Below the pieces are notes generated by a model, which did no database searches, was not told where the DNA came from, and was given only the letters and a program-made list of their open reading frames with translations. Shown one piece after another: positions 6,949-15,342 of a stretch of DNA of 64,000 bases (positions within the stretch are counted from its first letter, which is position 1; each line of letters begins with the position of its first letter). This stretch comes from Variovorax sp. KK3. Its GTDB lineage: Bacteria > Pseudomonadota > Gammaproteobacteria > Burkholderiales > Burkholderiaceae_C. Where the stretch lies: the NCBI RefSeq assembly GCF_001984055.1, contig NZ_LYVO01000032.1, positions 1 through 64,000 on the forward strand, written 5' to 3'. A program made the translations under genes and the position numbers.

Positions 6949-9102
6949 TTGGAAGTTTCATTCAGCAAGGAGATCGAGGCCTTGCGCCTCGGCGCGGGCG
7001 ACACTTTTCACGGCGAGGGCATCCTCGCCATCACCAAGGGCCTGCTGCAGTCGGGCGTGGCCTACGTAGGCGGCTATCAGGGCGCGCCGGTGTCGCACCT
7101 GCTGGACGTGATGGTGCAGGCCAAGCCCTACATGGACGAGCTCGGCGTGCACGTCGAAGCCTGCTCCAACGAGGCATCGGCTGCGGCCATGCTCGGCGCG
7201 TCCATCCACTACCCGCTGCGCGGCGCCGTGACGTGGAAGTCGATCGTCGGCACCAACGTGGCGGCCGATGCGCTGTCCAACCTGTCGTCGCCCGGCGTCA
7301 CGGGCGGTGTGCTCATCGTCGTGGGAGAGGACTACGGCGAGGGCGCCAGTGTGATCCAGGAGCGCACCCACGCCTATGCGCTGAAGTCGAGCATGTGCCT
7401 GCTCGACCCGCGCCCCGACCTGGGCCGCATGGTCGACATGGTGGAGCACGGCTTCCGCCTGTCGGAGACGTCGAACATGCCCTGCATCATGGAGCTGCGC
7501 ATCCGCACCTGCCACGTGCGCGGCAGCTTCGAATGCCGCGACAACCTGGCGCCGGCGGTGTCCACGCGCGCGCCGATCGCAGAACCGGCCGGCTTCGACT
7601 ACATGCGCCTCGCGCATCCGCCGGTCACCTTCCGCCACGAGAAGCTCAAGGGCGAAGAGCGCCTGCCCGCCGCGCGCCGCTACATCGCCGAACAGGGCCT
7701 CAACGAGCTGATGCCCGGCACGCACGCGGACCTGGGCATCGTCGTGCAGGGCGGCCTCTACAACGCGCTCGTGCGCAGCCTGCAGCAGCTCGGCCTGGCC
7801 GATGCCTTCGGCGAAACCGACATCCCGCTGCTGGTACTCAACGTCACCTATCCGTTGGTGCCCGAACAGGTGGCCGACTTCTGCGTGGGCAAGCGCGCGG
7901 TGCTGGTGGTGGAGGAAGGCCAACCCGAATACATCGAGCAGGAGATCGCGACTCTGCTGCGCCGGCGCGACATCCAGACGCCGCTGCACGGCTGCGACAT
8001 GCTGCCGCCGGCCGGCGAGCTGGGCGTGGAAGTGATGGCCGGCGGGCTCTCGACATTCGCCGCGCGTTACCTGCAGCAGCACGCGCAGGACTCGGCAGGG
8101 GACTGGCTCGACGGCAACCAGAAGCGCCGCGCGGAAGTCGCCGCGACACTCGACGCACCGCTGCCCGCTCGACCACCCAGCTTCTGCATCGGCTGTCCCG
8201 AGCGCCCGGTGTTCTCGGCGCTCAAGCTCGCGCAGCAAGACAGCGGCCCGGTCCACATCGCGGCCGATATCGGCTGCCATGCCTTCGGCACCTTCGAGCC
8301 CTTCTCGATGGGCCATTCGATCCTGGGCTACGGCATGAGCCTGGCCAGCCGCGCCGGCGTGTCGCCGATGATGCAAAGGCGTGCGTTGTCGATCATGGGC
8401 GACGGTGGCTTCTGGCACAACGGCCTGCTCACCGGCGTGCAGAGCGCGCTCTTCAACGGTGACGATGCGGTGCTGCTGATCTTCAAGAACGGCTACACCT
8501 CGGCCACCGGCACGCAGGACATCATCTCTACGCCCGACGACGAGGTGAAGGAGCGCGCGGTCGACAAGCAGCAGAGCCTCGTCGACAAGAACAACACCAT
8601 CGAATCGACGCTCAAGGGCCTGGGCGTGCAGTGGATGCGCACCGTGCACACCTACCACGTCGACACCATGCGCGCCACGCTCAACGAAGCCTTCACCACC
8701 AGCTTCAACGGCCTCAAGGTCATCATCGCCGAGGGCGAATGCCAACTCGAGCGCCAACGCCGCATCAAGCCATGGATCGCCAGCCTGCTCAAGAAGGGCG
8801 AGCGCGTGGTGCGCGTGAAGTACGGCGTCGACGAAGACGTGTGCAACGGCGACCATGCGTGCATCCGCCTGTCGGGCTGCCCCACGCTCACCATCAAGGA
8901 CAACCCCGACCCGCTCAAGGTCGACCCGGTCGCCGTGGTCATCGACGGCTGCGTGGGCTGCGGGCTGTGCGGCGCCAACGCGCATGCGGCGACGCTGTGT
9001 CCGAGCTTCTATCGGGCCGAGGTGGTGCAGAACCCCAAATGGCACGAGCGGCTGCTGCATTCATTGCGCGGCGCCCTGGTACGCGCGCTGCAGCCCGCCT
9101 GA
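6949..9102 (+). CDS. iorA: Indolepyruvate ferredoxin oxidoreductase, alpha subunit
   Basis: A 717-residue thiamine-diphosphate enzyme subunit that oxidatively decarboxylates aryl or other 2-oxoacids to acyl-CoA. The order is an N-terminal pyrimidine-binding region (YVGGYQGAPVSHLLDVM), a central domain, the ThDP-binding domain (SIMGDGGFWHNGLLTG, then FKNGYTSATGTQD), and a C-terminal ferredoxin-like part with two cysteine clusters. The second cluster is CVGCGLC followed by nine residues and then CP, instead of the CxxCxxCxxxCP of standard ferredoxins. The start is a TTG; GAGAGA lies upstream and MEVSFSKEIEALRLG fits the family's N-terminus. It precedes iorB by 25 bp. Its own oxidant in an aerobe is not evident here. 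Confidence 0.9.
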   Translation: MEVSFSKEIEALRLGAGDTFHGEGILAITKGLLQSGVAYVGGYQGAPVSHLLDVMVQAKPYMDELGVHVEACSNEASAAAMLGASIHYPLRGAVTWKSIVGTNVAADALSNLSSPGVTGGVLIVVGEDYGEGASVIQERTHAYALKSSMCLLDPRPDLGRMVDMVEHGFRLSETSNMPCIMELRIRTCHVRGSFECRDNLAPAVSTRAPIAEPAGFDYMRLAHPPVTFRHEKLKGEERLPAARRYIAEQGLNELMPGTHADLGIVVQGGLYNALVRSLQQLGLADAFGETDIPLLVLNVTYPLVPEQVADFCVGKRAVLVVEEGQPEYIEQEIATLLRRRDIQTPLHGCDMLPPAGELGVEVMAGGLSTFAARYLQQHAQDSAGDWLDGNQKRRAEVAATLDAPLPARPPSFCIGCPERPVFSALKLAQQDSGPVHIAADIGCHAFGTFEPFSMGHSILGYGMSLASRAGVSPMMQRRALSIMGDGGFWHNGLLTGVQSALFNGDDAVLLIFKNGYTSATGTQDIISTPDDEVKERAVDKQQSLVDKNNTIESTLKGLGVQWMRTVHTYHVDTMRATLNEAFTTSFNGLKVIIAEGECQLERQRRIKPWIASLLKKGERVVRVKYGVDEDVCNGDHACIRLSGCPTLTIKDNPDPLKVDPVAVVIDGCVGCGLCGANAHAATLCPSFYRAEVVQNPKWHERLLHSLRGALVRALQPA

Positions 9103-9127
9103 TCTCTTTCTCCTGTTGTTTCCCACG

Positions 9128-10726
9128 ATGAATCGCACGCAACCCATCACCCTGCTCGTCTGCGCCCTGGGCGGCGAAGGCGGAGGGGTGCTCACCGAAT
9201 GGCTGGTCGACGTGGCGCGCCACGCCGGCTTTGCCGCGCAGAGCACGTCCATCCCCGGCGTGGCGCAGCGCACCGGCGCCACCACCTACTACCTCGAAGT
9301 CTTTCCCGTTCCACTGGCCGAACTCGGCGGACGCCGGCCCGTCTTCAGCCTGAGCCCCGTGCCCGGCGCGCTCGACGCCATCGTCTCGTCCGAGCTGCTC
9401 GAAACGGCGCGCCAGATCGGCAACGGCATGAGCACGCCCGAGCGCACGCTGCTCATCAGCTCGTCGAGCCGCACGTTGACCACGGCCGAACGCATGCAGC
9501 TCGGCGACGGCCGCACCGACAGCGGCCGACTGCTGGACCTCGTCAAGCACTTCAGCCGCGAACACCACGTGTTCGACATGGGCGCCGTGGCGCGCGACGC
9601 CGGCACCGTGGTCAGCGCCGTGATGCTGGGCGCCATCGCGGGCAGCGGCCTGCTGCCCTTTCCACGCGAGGCCTACGAGCACGTGGTGGGCGGCGGCAAG
9701 GCGCCCGAAAAGCTCGGCCGCATGGCCGCGGCCAGCCTCCGCGGCTTCGCACAGGCCTTCGACATCGTGCATTCACCGCGCGAGCAGGCGGCCATGGTGA
9801 GCCGGCTGCTGGCGACCACCGAGCAGGACGCGCCGATGGCGGACCAGCCGCTGCCACCGGCAATCGCGCAGCTCTTTCCACCGCCGGTCCACGCGATGCT
9901 GTCGTTGGGCTACGCGCGCGTGCTCGACTACCAGGACGCCGCCTATGCGCAGCGCTACGTCGACCGGCTGCAGCACGTGCTGGCAGCCGAGCGCGCGGCC
10001 GACCCGGCTGCCACCCGCGGCTTCGCCCTCACCACCGAGATGGCGCGCTGGCTCGCGCTGTGGATGGCCTTCGACGACATCGTGCGCGTGGCCGAACTCA
10101 AGAGCCGTGGCAGCCGTGCCCAACGCGTGCACCGCGAAGTGCGCGCCGCCGATGGCGACATCGTCAAGGTCTACGACCACTTCAAGCCCGGCGCGCCCGA
10201 GTTCGCCGCGCTGCTGCCCGCACCGCTGGCACATCGCATCACCGCCTGGGACCGCCGCCGCGCCACGCCCTGGGCCATGCCGCTCAAGGTCGGCAGCCAC
10301 TCGGTCGTCGGCATGGCCTCGCTGCGCCTGCTGGCCTCGCTGCGCTGGCTGCGCAGGCGCGGGAGCCGCTTCACCGAAGAGCAGGTGCTGATCGAACGCT
10401 GGCTCGCCGCCGTGCTGCAGGGCACGCGCGAGGACTGGCACCTGGGCCACCAGATCGCCCTGTGCGGCCGCCTCATCAAGGGCTACGGCAGCACCAACGA
10501 GCGCGGCAAGAACAACCTGCTGCACGTCGCCGATCACCTGGCCGCGCAGCCCGGCACCAGCGCCGCCGCGCGTGCCGAGGCCATCGCCGCCGCACGCGAA
10601 GCCGCCCTGGCCGACGACGCGGGCAAGGCGCTCGATGCCGCCCTGGTGCGCCACGGCGCGCCCGCGCGGCCGGTGCAGGCGCAGCCCATCCGCTGGATGA
10701 AGCGCCGGCCTGCAGCCACGCCCTGA
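9128..10726 (+). CDS. iorB: Indolepyruvate oxidoreductase beta subunit with C-terminal DUF6537-type extension
   Basis: A 532-residue protein. Residues 1 to about 200 form the IorB/gamma domain (ALGGEGGGVLTEWL, then STSIPGVAQRTGATTYYLEV), which pairs with IorA. The remaining roughly 330 residues form the extension seen in proteobacterial long-form enzymes (GYARVLDYQDAAYAQRYVDRL, WLALWMAFDDIVRVAELKSR and GYGSTNERGKNNLLHV). It follows iorA closely and precedes a Bug receptor by 23 bp. With the downstream thioesterase it suggests arylpyruvate-to-arylacetate metabolism: IorAB makes arylacetyl-CoA and the thioesterase frees the acid. That pathway is inferred from context. Confidence 0.9.
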   Translation: MNRTQPITLLVCALGGEGGGVLTEWLVDVARHAGFAAQSTSIPGVAQRTGATTYYLEVFPVPLAELGGRRPVFSLSPVPGALDAIVSSELLETARQIGNGMSTPERTLLISSSSRTLTTAERMQLGDGRTDSGRLLDLVKHFSREHHVFDMGAVARDAGTVVSAVMLGAIAGSGLLPFPREAYEHVVGGGKAPEKLGRMAAASLRGFAQAFDIVHSPREQAAMVSRLLATTEQDAPMADQPLPPAIAQLFPPPVHAMLSLGYARVLDYQDAAYAQRYVDRLQHVLAAERAADPAATRGFALTTEMARWLALWMAFDDIVRVAELKSRGSRAQRVHREVRAADGDIVKVYDHFKPGAPEFAALLPAPLAHRITAWDRRRATPWAMPLKVGSHSVVGMASLRLLASLRWLRRRGSRFTEEQVLIERWLAAVLQGTREDWHLGHQIALCGRLIKGYGSTNERGKNNLLHVADHLAAQPGTSAAARAEAIAAAREAALADDAGKALDAALVRHGAPARPVQAQPIRWMKRRPAATP

Positions 10727-10749
10727 ATCAAACGACAGGAGACGACACG

Positions 10750-11763
10750 ATGACGACAAGACCCGGGCGCCACCGCCCCGCCCCCTGGCGCCGCGCGCTG
10801 CTGGCGCTCGCACTGGGCGCGGTCGCACTGCCGGCCACGCAGGCACAGGCGCAGGCCACGCAGGCCGCATGGCCCAACAAGCCCATCAAGGTGGTGGTCA
10901 ACTTCCCGCCCGGCGGCGCCGCCGACACCATCGCGCGCGCCATCGGGCAGCCGCTGCAGGACGCCTTGGGCCAGCCCGTGCTGATCGAGAACCGCGGCGG
11001 CGCCAACGGCAACATCGGCGGCGAGAACGTCGCACGCGCCGCACCCGACGGCTACACGCTGCTCATGAGTTCGGGCGGCATGGTGTCCGTCAACCCGCAC
11101 CTGTACCCGAAGATGAGTTTCGACCCGGCCAAGGACCTGGTGCCGGTGGCCGCCGCCGCGCGCGTGCTGGTGTACCTGGTCATCAAGCCCTCGCTGCCGC
11201 CGCAGAACATCAAGGAGTTCATCGCCTACGTGAAGGAGCGTCCGGGCAAGCTGTCGTACGGCTCGCCCGGCACCGGCAGCTCGCCGCACCTGGCCGGCGA
11301 GATGTTCAAGAGCCAGGCCGGCCTGTTCGCGGTGCACGTGCCCTACCGCGGCGCGGCGCCGGCGCTGCAAGACCTGCTGGCGGGCCAGCTCGACTTCTAC
11401 TTCGACCCCGGCATCGGGCTCAACCAGGTGAAGGCCGGCAAGCTGCGGCTGCTGGCGGTGGGCAGCCCGAAGCGTTCGCCGCAGTTCCCGGACGTGCCGA
11501 CGCTCGACGAAGTGGGCTTGAAGGGCTTCGATGCCGACACGGTGTTCGGCTTCTACGCACCGGCCGGCACGCCCGCGCCCATCGTGGCGCGCCTCAACAC
11601 CGAGATCAACAAGATCCTCGCGACGCCGGCGATGAAGGAGCGCATCGGCAACCTGGGCGGCGAAGCGGTGCCGGGCACACCGGCGTCGTTTCATGACCGT
11701 GCGGTGGCAGACTCGACACGCTTCGGCGCCATCATCAAAGAACGAAAAATCCTTGCGGACTGA
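10750..11763 (+). CDS. Bug-family tripartite tricarboxylate receptor
   Basis: A 337-residue periplasmic binding protein. The signal peptide runs to about residue 37 (LPATQAQAQA). Family motifs are WPNKPIKVVVNFPPGGAAD at the mature N-terminus, IENRGGANGNIGGENVARAAPDGYTLL, HVPYRG and FPDVPTLDEVG. Bug proteins capture small carboxylates for TctAB-type permeases, but no TctA or TctB gene is nearby, so it is an orphan receptor. The ATG follows AGGAGACGACACG. It is co-directional with iorAB, so its ligand may be the oxoacid or a precursor. Confidence 0.93.
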   Translation: MTTRPGRHRPAPWRRALLALALGAVALPATQAQAQATQAAWPNKPIKVVVNFPPGGAADTIARAIGQPLQDALGQPVLIENRGGANGNIGGENVARAAPDGYTLLMSSGGMVSVNPHLYPKMSFDPAKDLVPVAAAARVLVYLVIKPSLPPQNIKEFIAYVKERPGKLSYGSPGTGSSPHLAGEMFKSQAGLFAVHVPYRGAAPALQDLLAGQLDFYFDPGIGLNQVKAGKLRLLAVGSPKRSPQFPDVPTLDEVGLKGFDADTVFGFYAPAGTPAPIVARLNTEINKILATPAMKERIGNLGGEAVPGTPASFHDRAVADSTRFGAIIKERKILAD

Positions 11764-11769
11764 ATAAGC

Positions 11770-11865
11770 TCTCCCCCAAGCTCGCTCACTTCGTGTAGCT
11801 CTCGCACCGCGTTCCGGGGGCAACACCAGCGGCCCGGCAAAGCCGGTTCCACGGTGTTCCCCGCA
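11770..11865. repeat. Probable interspersed Comamonadaceae-type repeat element
   Basis: The gap between the Bug and thioesterase genes holds a non-coding sequence with a C-rich start (CTCTCCCCCAAGCTCGCT) and the segment GGCCCGGCAAAGCCGGTTCC. It can fold: AACACC (11822-11827) pairs with GGTGTT (11853-11858), enclosing an inner CCGGC-AAA-GCCGG stem (11834-11846). I recall very similar sequence between genes in Variovorax and related genomes. Only one copy is visible here, so the repeat status rests on recall. Confidence 0.5.
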
Positions 11866-11873
11866 AAGACTCC

Positions 11874-12287
11874 ATGACCCAACAAGTCGTCTATACCGTC
11901 CACGTCGAATTCGGCGACTGCGATCCCGCCGGCATCGTCTGGTTTCCCAACTTCTTCCGCTGGATCGATGCGGCCTCGCGCCACTTTTTCGCAGAGCGCG
12001 GCGTGCCGCGGTGGGAAGAGACGGCGAAGACGCTGGGCGTGATCGGCACGCCGCTGGTCGACACCCACACCCGCTTCGTCAAGAGCGCCAGTTATGGCGA
12101 CACGCTGCAGGTCGAGGTAACGATCCCCGAATGGCGCGACAAGAGCTTCGTGCAGACCTACCGCGTCAAGCGCGGCGACGACCTCATCCTCGAATGCGAG
12201 GAGGTGCGCATCTTCGCGGCCAGGCGCGAAGGCGGCGGCATCCGCGCGGTGGCCATACCGCCCGAAATCCGGCGCCTGTGCGAATAG
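11874..12287 (+). CDS. Acyl-CoA thioesterase, 4-hydroxybenzoyl-CoA thioesterase (hotdog) family
   Basis: A 137-residue single hotdog-fold protein. The signature VEFGDCDPAGIVWFPNFFRW contains the catalytic Asp of the 4HBT class (GDCDPAGI), followed by the long helix of the fold. The length matches the family. It lies about 110 bp after the Bug gene, with the repeat-like element between, and ends 13 bp before the convergent wrbA gene. Aryl-CoA or arylacetyl-CoA made by IorAB is a reasonable substrate guess, but the family is broad. Confidence 0.88.
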   Translation: MTQQVVYTVHVEFGDCDPAGIVWFPNFFRWIDAASRHFFAERGVPRWEETAKTLGVIGTPLVDTHTRFVKSASYGDTLQVEVTIPEWRDKSFVQTYRVKRGDDLILECEEVRIFAARREGGGIRAVAIPPEIRRLCE

Positions 12288-12300
12288 CGCGCCGGGCCGA

Positions 12301-12900
12301 TCAGCCGAACAGCTTGGCCGCCGTCTTCGCGACCAGCTCGCCCTGGTGGCGCGCGCCGGCCAGGTCTATCTCGGTCGGCCGGCGCGAACCGTCGCCGCCC
12401 GCCACGGTGGTCGCGCCGTAGGGCGCACCGCCAACGATCTCTTCGACATTCATCTGGCCCTGGTGGCTGTACGGGAGGCCGACGATGGTCATGCCGAAGT
12501 GCATCAGGTTGATGATGATCGAGAACAGCGTGGTCTCCTGGCCACCGTGCTGCGTTGCCGTGGACGCGAAGGCCGCACCCACCTTGCCGTTGAGCGCGCC
12601 GCGCATCCACAGGCCGCCGGCCTGGTCGAGGAAGGCCGCCATCTGCGACGACATGCGGCCGAAGCGGGTGCCGGTGCCGACCACGATCGCGTCGTAGTTC
12701 GCCAGATCGTCGATGGCCGCGACCGGCGCTGCCTGGTCGAGCTTGAAGTGCGAGGCCTTGGCCACTTCGAGCGGCACCGTCTCGGGCACGCGCTTGATGT
12801 CGACCTGCGCACCGGCGCCGCGTGCGCCTTCGGCAACGGCCTGGGCCATCGTCTCGATGTGGCCGTAGGAGGAGTAGTAGAGAACGAGAACCTTGGGCAT
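12301..12900 (-). CDS. wrbA: NAD(P)H:quinone oxidoreductase, WrbA
   Basis: A 199-residue flavodoxin-fold FMN enzyme that reduces quinones by two electrons. The FMN phosphate loop is YYSSYGHIETMA near the N-terminus. Characteristic family stretches follow: GTGTRFGRMSSQMAAFLDQAGGLW, ASTATQHGGQETTL and GAPYGATTVAGGDGSRRP. The length is exactly that of WrbA. It is divergent from the LysR gene at 13015, which may control it in response to quinones or electrophiles. It is convergent with the thioesterase gene. Confidence 0.95.
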   Translation of the reverse strand: MPKVLVLYYSSYGHIETMAQAVAEGARGAGAQVDIKRVPETVPLEVAKASHFKLDQAAPVAAIDDLANYDAIVVGTGTRFGRMSSQMAAFLDQAGGLWMRGALNGKVGAAFASTATQHGGQETTLFSIIINLMHFGMTIVGLPYSHQGQMNVEEIVGGAPYGATTVAGGDGSRRPTEIDLAGARHQGELVAKTAAKLFG

Positions 12901-12986
12901 GGAATTCTTTCGGAGGCTTGATCAAAGAGCAGGAACAGGCAGCCCAGTCTCGGCGCTGGACACCTATCCGTAAAGCCACTATCTTT

Positions 12987-13001
12987 CGATGGAAACCATC
13001 G
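12987..13001. promoter_or_regulatory. Palindrome in the wrbA/LysR intergenic region
   Basis: CGATGG-AAA-CCATCG is a perfect 6-bp dyad located 14-28 bp before the LysR ATG and about 87 bp before wrbA. The position suits an operator through which the LysR protein controls itself and wrbA. Confidence 0.4.
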
Positions 13002-13014
13002 TCAGGACCGATAC

Positions 13015-13905
13015 ATGCTCGAAGCCGTCTCCGTCGACCAGCTGCGCACCTTCATCGCCGCGGCCGAGGAAGGCAGCTTCTCGGCCGCCGGTCGCCGGCT
13101 GCGGCGCGCCCAATCGGTGGTAAGCCAGACCCTGGCCAACCTTGAAGCGCAAATCGACGTGCAGCTCTTCGACCGCAGCGGCCGCTACCCCGTGCTCACC
13201 GAACCCGGCCGCGTGCTGCTGGCCGAGGCCCGCGTCGTCGCCGGCAGCATGGACAGCTTCAAGGCCAAGGCACGCACCATCGCCGAAGGCCTGGAGCCCG
13301 AACTCTCGGTGGTGGTCGACGTGATGTACCCGATGGCCTCGCTGACCGTCGGCGTGGGCCTCTTCCGCGCAGCCTTCCCGCACACGCCGCTGCGCCTGTA
13401 CGTGGAGGCTTTGGGCGCCGTGGTGCAGCTGGTGCAGAACGACAGCTGCCGCATCGGCATCATTGGCACCCTTCCGCTGGTGCCCGAGGGCTTCGCAGCC
13501 GAGAAGCTGCTCGACGTGCCGATGGTCACCGTCGCTGCGCCCATCCACCAGCTCGCGGCCGGCCGCCGCGTCATTCCGCAGCGCGAAGTCGAGCAGCATG
13601 TCCAGCTGGTGCTGGCCGACCGCAGCACGCTCAGCGAAGGCCGCAACTTCGGCGTGCTGTCACCCTTCACCTGGCGCTTGGCCGACCTGGGCGCCAAGCA
13701 CGCCTTCCTGCGCGCCGGCTTCGGCTGGGGAAACATGCCGCTCGCCATGGTGCGCGACGACCTGGCCTCGGGGCATTTGGTGCAACTGCAGATAGAGGCC
13801 TTCGACCCGCACGTGCCGCCGCTGGCGATGTCGGCGATCTACAAGCGCGAGGCGCCTCCTGGGCCGGCGGGGCGGTGGTTTCTCGATCAGCTCAAGGGGG
13901 AGTGA
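13015..13905 (+). CDS. LysR-family transcriptional regulator, divergent from wrbA
   Basis: A 296-residue regulator. The winged HTH occupies residues about 6-65 (VDQLRTFIAAAEEGSFSAAGRRLRRAQSVVSQTLANLEAQIDVQLFDRSGR), followed by the effector domain. The ATG fits the usual LysR start (MLEAVSVDQLRTF). It is transcribed away from wrbA with a 114-bp intergenic region containing a palindrome, the typical layout for a regulator of its divergent neighbour. It ends 3 bp from the convergent DUF2164 gene. The effector is unknown. Confidence 0.92.
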   Translation: MLEAVSVDQLRTFIAAAEEGSFSAAGRRLRRAQSVVSQTLANLEAQIDVQLFDRSGRYPVLTEPGRVLLAEARVVAGSMDSFKAKARTIAEGLEPELSVVVDVMYPMASLTVGVGLFRAAFPHTPLRLYVEALGAVVQLVQNDSCRIGIIGTLPLVPEGFAAEKLLDVPMVTVAAPIHQLAAGRRVIPQREVEQHVQLVLADRSTLSEGRNFGVLSPFTWRLADLGAKHAFLRAGFGWGNMPLAMVRDDLASGHLVQLQIEAFDPHVPPLAMSAIYKREAPPGPAGRWFLDQLKGE

Positions 13906-13908
13906 GCC

Positions 13909-14178
13909 CTACCGCTTTGCACCCTTCTCCCGCCGCCGCCAATACTGAAACTCGTCCTCGTGCACCTCGATGTCCACCTCCGAGATGCGCGCCTGCAGCC
14001 GCTCCTGAACTTCGGCCACCGCCTGGTTGTAGACGGCCGGTGCGATCTCTTCGAGGAAGAAGCCGAGCAGCGCACCGGCGGCGATGTTGCCGATGGGCTC
14101 GTCCATGTTCTCCTTGAAATAGCGCTCGATGGAGGAGATGGCCTCCTGCCGCGTTTCCTTCTTCAGTTCGATCGTCAT
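13909..14178 (-). CDS. DUF2164 domain-containing protein
   Basis: An 89-residue, mostly helical, charged protein without signal peptide or membrane segment. The sequence MTIELKKETRQEAISSIERYFKEN, with GALLGFFLEEIAPAVYNQAV in the middle, is characteristic of the uncharacterised DUF2164 family. It lies 54 bp after the Bug gene on the same strand and may be the last gene of that transcript. No function is known to me. Confidence 0.85.
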   Translation of the reverse strand: MTIELKKETRQEAISSIERYFKENMDEPIGNIAAGALLGFFLEEIAPAVYNQAVAEVQERLQARISEVDIEVHEDEFQYWRRREKGAKR

Positions 14179-14232
14179 CGGGGCTCCTTGCTTGCCAGCG
14201 CGCGAGCGTAGCAGCCGGAGCCCGATGCACGT

Positions 14233-15234
14233 TCAGTCGATCGAGACCTTGGCGTCCTTGATCAGCTTCCCGTACTTGGCCGTGTCTTCCTTGATCGTCG
14301 CGGCCATCCGCGCCGGCGTGTCGCCCACGGGCTCGGCGCCGATCTCTTCCATGCGCTTCTTGAACTCGGGCGACTGGATGATCTTCACCATCTCGGCGTT
14401 GAGCTTCGCGACCACCTCGGGCGGCGTGGCGGCCGGCGCGAGGATGCCGAACCAGGTGCCCTGGTTGAAGTCCTTCAGGCCGGCCTCGGCCAGCGTTGGA
14501 ACGTCGGGCAAGGTGCTCGAACGTTTGGCGGTGGTCACCGCCAACGCGCGCAGCTTGCCGGCCTTGATGTGCTGCACCAGCGGCGTCAGCGTGTCGAAGG
14601 ACATGTCGACCTGGCCGCCCAGCAGGTCGGTGGTGAGCGGCGCACTGCCCTTGTAGGGCACGTGCAGCAGGTCGACGCCGGCGATGCCGGAGAACTGCGT
14701 GCCGATCAGGTGCTGCACGGTGCCGTTGCCGTTCGACCCGTACGACAGCTTGCCGGGCGACGCCTTCGCCAGCGCGACCAGGCTCTTCACGTCGGTGGCG
14801 GACGACTTCGCGTTGACCACGAGCACGTTGGGGACCAGCGCCACCGTGGTGACGGGCGCGAAGCTCTTCTCGAAGTCGTAGGGCAGCTTCTTGTAGACGT
14901 TGGTCGCGATGGTGTGATGCACCGCGCCCATCAGCAGCGTGTAGCCATCGGGCTTGGCCTTGGCGACATAGTCGGCGCCGACCGTCGCGCCCGCACCCGG
15001 CTTGCTCTCGACGATCACCGGCTGGCCGAGGCTTTGCGACAGCGGCGTGGTGATGGCGCGCGCCAGCGCGTCCGAGCTGCCGCCCGGCGGAAAGGGCACC
15101 ACCAGCGTGATCGGCTTCGCGGGCCAGGCCTGCGCGGCGGCGAGCGATGCGGCGAAGCCGAAGGCGATGGCCGTCAGTGTGGTACGGGCGGTGCGAATGG
15201 TGCGAGTGATGTGGGGGAATGTCGATGTCGTCAT
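14233..15234 (-). CDS. Bug-family tripartite tricarboxylate receptor (tartrate block)
   Basis: A 333-residue periplasmic binding protein. The signal peptide ends near AAAQA, followed by the mature motif WPAKPITLVVPFPPGGSSD. Further Bug landmarks are VESKPGAGATVGADYVAKAKPDGYTLL, HVPYKGSAP and LPDVPTLAEAG. The start at 15234 is favoured over 15246 because GGAGACAAGC stands just before it. It lies downstream of eno on the same strand, and its upstream region shares a 29-bp near-identical sequence with the ttuC/LysR intergenic region. That links it to tartrate or glycerate metabolism. No TctAB genes are in view. Confidence 0.93.
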   Translation of the reverse strand: MTTSTFPHITRTIRTARTTLTAIAFGFAASLAAAQAWPAKPITLVVPFPPGGSSDALARAITTPLSQSLGQPVIVESKPGAGATVGADYVAKAKPDGYTLLMGAVHHTIATNVYKKLPYDFEKSFAPVTTVALVPNVLVVNAKSSATDVKSLVALAKASPGKLSYGSNGNGTVQHLIGTQFSGIAGVDLLHVPYKGSAPLTTDLLGGQVDMSFDTLTPLVQHIKAGKLRALAVTTAKRSSTLPDVPTLAEAGLKDFNQGTWFGILAPAATPPEVVAKLNAEMVKIIQSPEFKKRMEEIGAEPVGDTPARMAATIKEDTAKYGKLIKDAKVSID

Positions 15235-15297
15235 GCTTGTCTCCATGAGGTTGTGGGATGAATGTAGGGAGCCGAGGCGCGTTCGAATCGCGCCGAA

Positions 15298-15326
15298 AGT
15301 GAAGCCGGCATTAACCTGAAGTCAAC
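15298..15326. promoter_or_regulatory. Shared LysR-type operator, copy 1 (upstream of the Bug gene)
   Basis: This 29-bp stretch matches 22036-22064 at 25 of 29 positions in the same orientation. The core is TTAACCTGAAGTCAAC, an imperfect GTTnA...TnAAC-type dyad with LysR-like spacing. It lies 64-92 bp upstream of the Bug ATG, a normal LysR activation position. The LysR encoded at 22077 is the obvious candidate binder. Confidence 0.65.
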
Positions 15327-15342
15327 GACGCGAGCGCGTCGT
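15325..15342 (-). terminator. Hairpin at the end of eno
   Basis: ACGACGCG-AG-CGCGTCGT is an 8-bp perfect stem with a 2-nt loop that touches the last base of the eno stop codon. No T-run follows, so it is at best a weak or Rho-assisted terminator, or an mRNA 3'-end stabiliser. It directly abuts the shared operator. Confidence 0.35.

Noticed and set aside
6958..9060. A 700-codon minus-strand frame opposite iorA
   Set aside because: Mirror of a strongly conserved enzyme gene; no independent start signal or domain.
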